Part shown: positions 52,873-54,345 of the stretch, piece by piece
Numbering within the stretch: the first letter of the stretch is position 1
Layout: each line of letters begins with the position of its first letter
Assembly (NCBI GenBank): GCA_018335795.1
Contig: JAGXRP010000023.1
Location: 1 to 54,345 of the forward strand
Length of the DNA stretch: 54,345 nucleotides
DNA from: Desulfobulbaceae bacterium
GTDB lineage: Bacteria; Bacteroidota; Ignavibacteria; Kapaibacteriales; UBA2268
Reading direction: 5' to 3'
Position numbers and translations under genes: made by a program
Notes under the pieces: generated by a model
Told to the model about the DNA's origin: nothing
Databases searched by the model: none
The model's input: only the letters and a program-made list of their open reading frames with translations

Positions 52873-54186
52873 ATGAAAACTTTGATTGGAATATTTGTGC
52901 TACTATCAGTCAACATGAATTTATACAGCTTCGACAAATCAAAAATGGATAGTCTATTTTCGTTCATCGAAAAATATGATAAAGGTATGGGAAGCATATC
53001 AATATACGAGAATGGGAATGAAGTCTATCAAAAAGCATACGGATTTGCAAGTATCGCTGATTCAAAACCGGCAAATTCCACAACCAAGTATCGAATTGGG
53101 TCAGTCTCGAAAACTTTCACAGCCGCTATTATTTTGAAATTAGTTGAGGATAGCAAACTTACTTTAGATACTAAACTCGACAAATTTTACCCGGAAATCA
53201 AGCATTCCGAGAAAATTACAATCGAAAATTTATTGAGACATTCGAGCGGAATTTATAGCTTCACAAACGCTGATGATTACACCAATTGGATGGAAACAGC
53301 TATCAGCAAAGAAGCACTGATAAATAAAATCAAAAGTTACGAACCCGTATTTGAGCCAAATGAAAGAAACGAATATTCGAACTCAAATTACGTTTTGCTG
53401 ACTTTCATAGCCGAAAAATTGTATGGAAAGAAATATTCGGACATAATCTATGACCTTATAGTTAGACCTTTGGGATTGAAAAATACTTACGTTGGAGGTA
53501 AAATCGATGTCAAACAAAATGAAGCTCTTTCCTACCAAAAGATTCCTACTTGGGAATTAAGCACAGAAACCGACATGAGTGTCCCGGTTGGAGCGGGAGC
53601 GATTGTTTCTACCCCAACTGACCTAAACCATTTCCTTGTGGCATTATTCAAACACAAAATAATCAAGCCACATACTCTTGAAAAAATGATTGAAATCAAA
53701 GAAGGGACAGGCTTAGGTGTTTTCCAAATCCCATTTTATGACAAAAAGGCATTGGGACATAATGGAGTAATTGATGGTTTCCAATCTTCGGCTTTTTATT
53801 TCCCCGATGAAAAAGTTTCGGTGGCATTTACCTCAAATGGCGTGGTAATGCCGATGAATGACATTATGATTGGAGCCTTGAGTATATTTTTCGGGATGGA
53901 TTATGAATTGCCGACCTTCGCTGCTCCAATCGAGTTAACCGAAGAAATACTTAAACAATATGTCGGCCGATACTCGAATCCGGAATTCCCACTGAAAATA
54001 GACATCAGTGTTATAAATAACCAGTTGATGCTTCAAGCGACCGGACAATCAGCAATTTCATTAGAAGCGACTACTGTGAATAAATTCCGATTTGAGCCTG
54101 CAATGCTGACAATTGAATTCCTGCCCGAAGGTGGAAAATTCTTATTAAAGCAAACTGGCGTAAACTTAGAATTCGTTCGCGAATGA
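52873..54186 (+). CDS. serine beta-lactamase-like hydrolase (class C/esterase type)
   Basis: A 437-residue secreted serine hydrolase with a signal peptide (MKTLIGIFVLLSVNMNLYS). The penicillin-binding-fold motifs are Ser77-Val-Ser-Lys80 (RIGSVSKTFTAA), Tyr-Ser-Asn (EYSNSNY) and His-Asn-Gly (LGHNGVIDGF). The last ~90 residues (about 350-437) are the extra beta domain common in Bacteroidota members (LKQYVGRYSNPEFP). Likely a periplasmic or secreted esterase or D-Ala peptidase; true beta-lactamase activity is not implied. The ATG at 52873 is chosen over the GTG at 52864 because it opens the signal peptide. Confidence 0.9.
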   Translation: MKTLIGIFVLLSVNMNLYSFDKSKMDSLFSFIEKYDKGMGSISIYENGNEVYQKAYGFASIADSKPANSTTKYRIGSVSKTFTAAIILKLVEDSKLTLDTKLDKFYPEIKHSEKITIENLLRHSSGIYSFTNADDYTNWMETAISKEALINKIKSYEPVFEPNERNEYSNSNYVLLTFIAEKLYGKKYSDIIYDLIVRPLGLKNTYVGGKIDVKQNEALSYQKIPTWELSTETDMSVPVGAGAIVSTPTDLNHFLVALFKHKIIKPHTLEKMIEIKEGTGLGVFQIPFYDKKALGHNGVIDGFQSSAFYFPDEKVSVAFTSNGVVMPMNDIMIGALSIFFGMDYELPTFAAPIELTEEILKQYVGRYSNPEFPLKIDISVINNQLMLQATGQSAISLEATTVNKFRFEPAMLTIEFLPEGGKFLLKQTGVNLEFVRE

Positions 54187-54215
54187 TTTGCGGCTATCAT
54201 AATTGCTAACACACA

Positions 54216-54246
54216 TTTGCTATATCGGCAAAATGTGTTATATTTG
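54216..54246 (+). promoter_or_regulatory. promoter of tRNA-Val
   Basis: TTTG (54216-54219), 19-base spacer, TATATTTG (54239-54246), 12 bases before the tRNA. It lies within an imperfect inverted repeat (54207-54240) that may also end the beta-lactamase-like transcript. Confidence 0.7.
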
Positions 54247-54258
54247 AAACAGAATTAT

Positions 54259-54332
54259 GGGCTCTTAGCTCAGTTGGTTAGAGCGCTACGTTGACATCGT
54301 AGAGGTCGCCGGTTCGAATCCTGTAGAGCCCA
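54259..54332 (+). tRNA. tRNA-Val (anticodon GAC)
   Basis: A 74-base cloverleaf: acceptor GGGCTCT/AGAGCCC with discriminator A, D arm AGCTCAGTTGGTTAGAGC, anticodon arm CTACG-TTGACAT-CGTAG with anticodon GAC, T loop TTCGAAT. CCA is not encoded. One C-U mismatch (positions 51-63) interrupts the T stem. It is the last feature before the window ends. Confidence 0.95.
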
Positions 54333-54345
54333 CAAAATTCTAAGT

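Overview
The window is a 54.3 kb chromosomal stretch of an AT-rich Gram-negative bacterium of the Bacteroidota/Chlorobiota (FCB) group. Four proteins end in a type A sorting domain of the type IX secretion system (T9SS). The lipoproteins have Bacteroidota-style lipoboxes, one followed by an acidic surface-export signature (C-S-D-D-D-D). Many genes are preceded by the Bacteroidota promoter form TTG/TTTG-N19/20-TAnnTTTG. The mix of T9SS cargo, DUF1501/DUF1800, GH57 and Chlorobi-like housekeeping genes fits an Ignavibacteria/Kapabacteria-type lineage, but that placement is inference. No rRNA, CRISPR array, transposase or integrase was seen.

Layout. 1-2161: end of a WD40/T9SS protein and a secreted unknown. 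2197-2668: tRNA-Arg(ACG) behind rpsT (minus). 2767-7595: mgtE, a long-chain acyl-CoA synthetase and a histidine ammonia-lyase family enzyme whose MIO triad reads Ala-Cys-Gly. 7818-10614: two secreted repeat proteins. 10711-15643: pirin, then (minus) homoserine dehydrogenase and a cystathionine gamma-synthase-like enzyme under a SAM-I riboswitch with a visible terminator/antiterminator pair, then an aldehyde dehydrogenase. 15815-19869: GH57 glycoside hydrolase, RecX and an LVIVD lipoprotein. 20166-22772: a heptanucleotide tandem repeat in the leader of a T9SS cargo gene.

22817-30822 is an accessory region on the minus strand: a methyltransferase, DUF2200, a small membrane protein, a Bor-like lipoprotein, and a three-gene putative defence operon. 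In transcription order the operon is a GHKL ATPase fused to a PD-(D/E)XK-like nuclease, a single-chain type IIG-like restriction-modification enzyme, and a SLOG-like nucleotide-binding protein. A small zinc-finger protein lies upstream. This operon is my best candidate for an undescribed system.

31023-36981: groES-groEL with a perfect CIRCE operator, an ECF sigma factor overlapping a zinc-finger anti-sigma gene, a cytochrome P460-like lipoprotein, glutamine synthetase and a small membrane protein. 36984-47163: a tight four-gene surface operon (tandem-OmpA barrel, DUF1800, DUF1501 with a T9SS tail, and a 1664-residue LamG/HYDIN-like T9SS protein). 47494-54345: an HtrA-type protease fused to a coiled coil and a barrel-like domain, a relic of a MazE antitoxin, a methyltransferase with a Trm112-like N-terminus, outer-membrane proteins, a lipoprotein, a serine beta-lactamase-like hydrolase, and tRNAs with CAT and GAC anticodons, each with a textbook Bacteroidota promoter.

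All calls are by eye from sequence and translation. Family names are recognition of motifs, not database hits.
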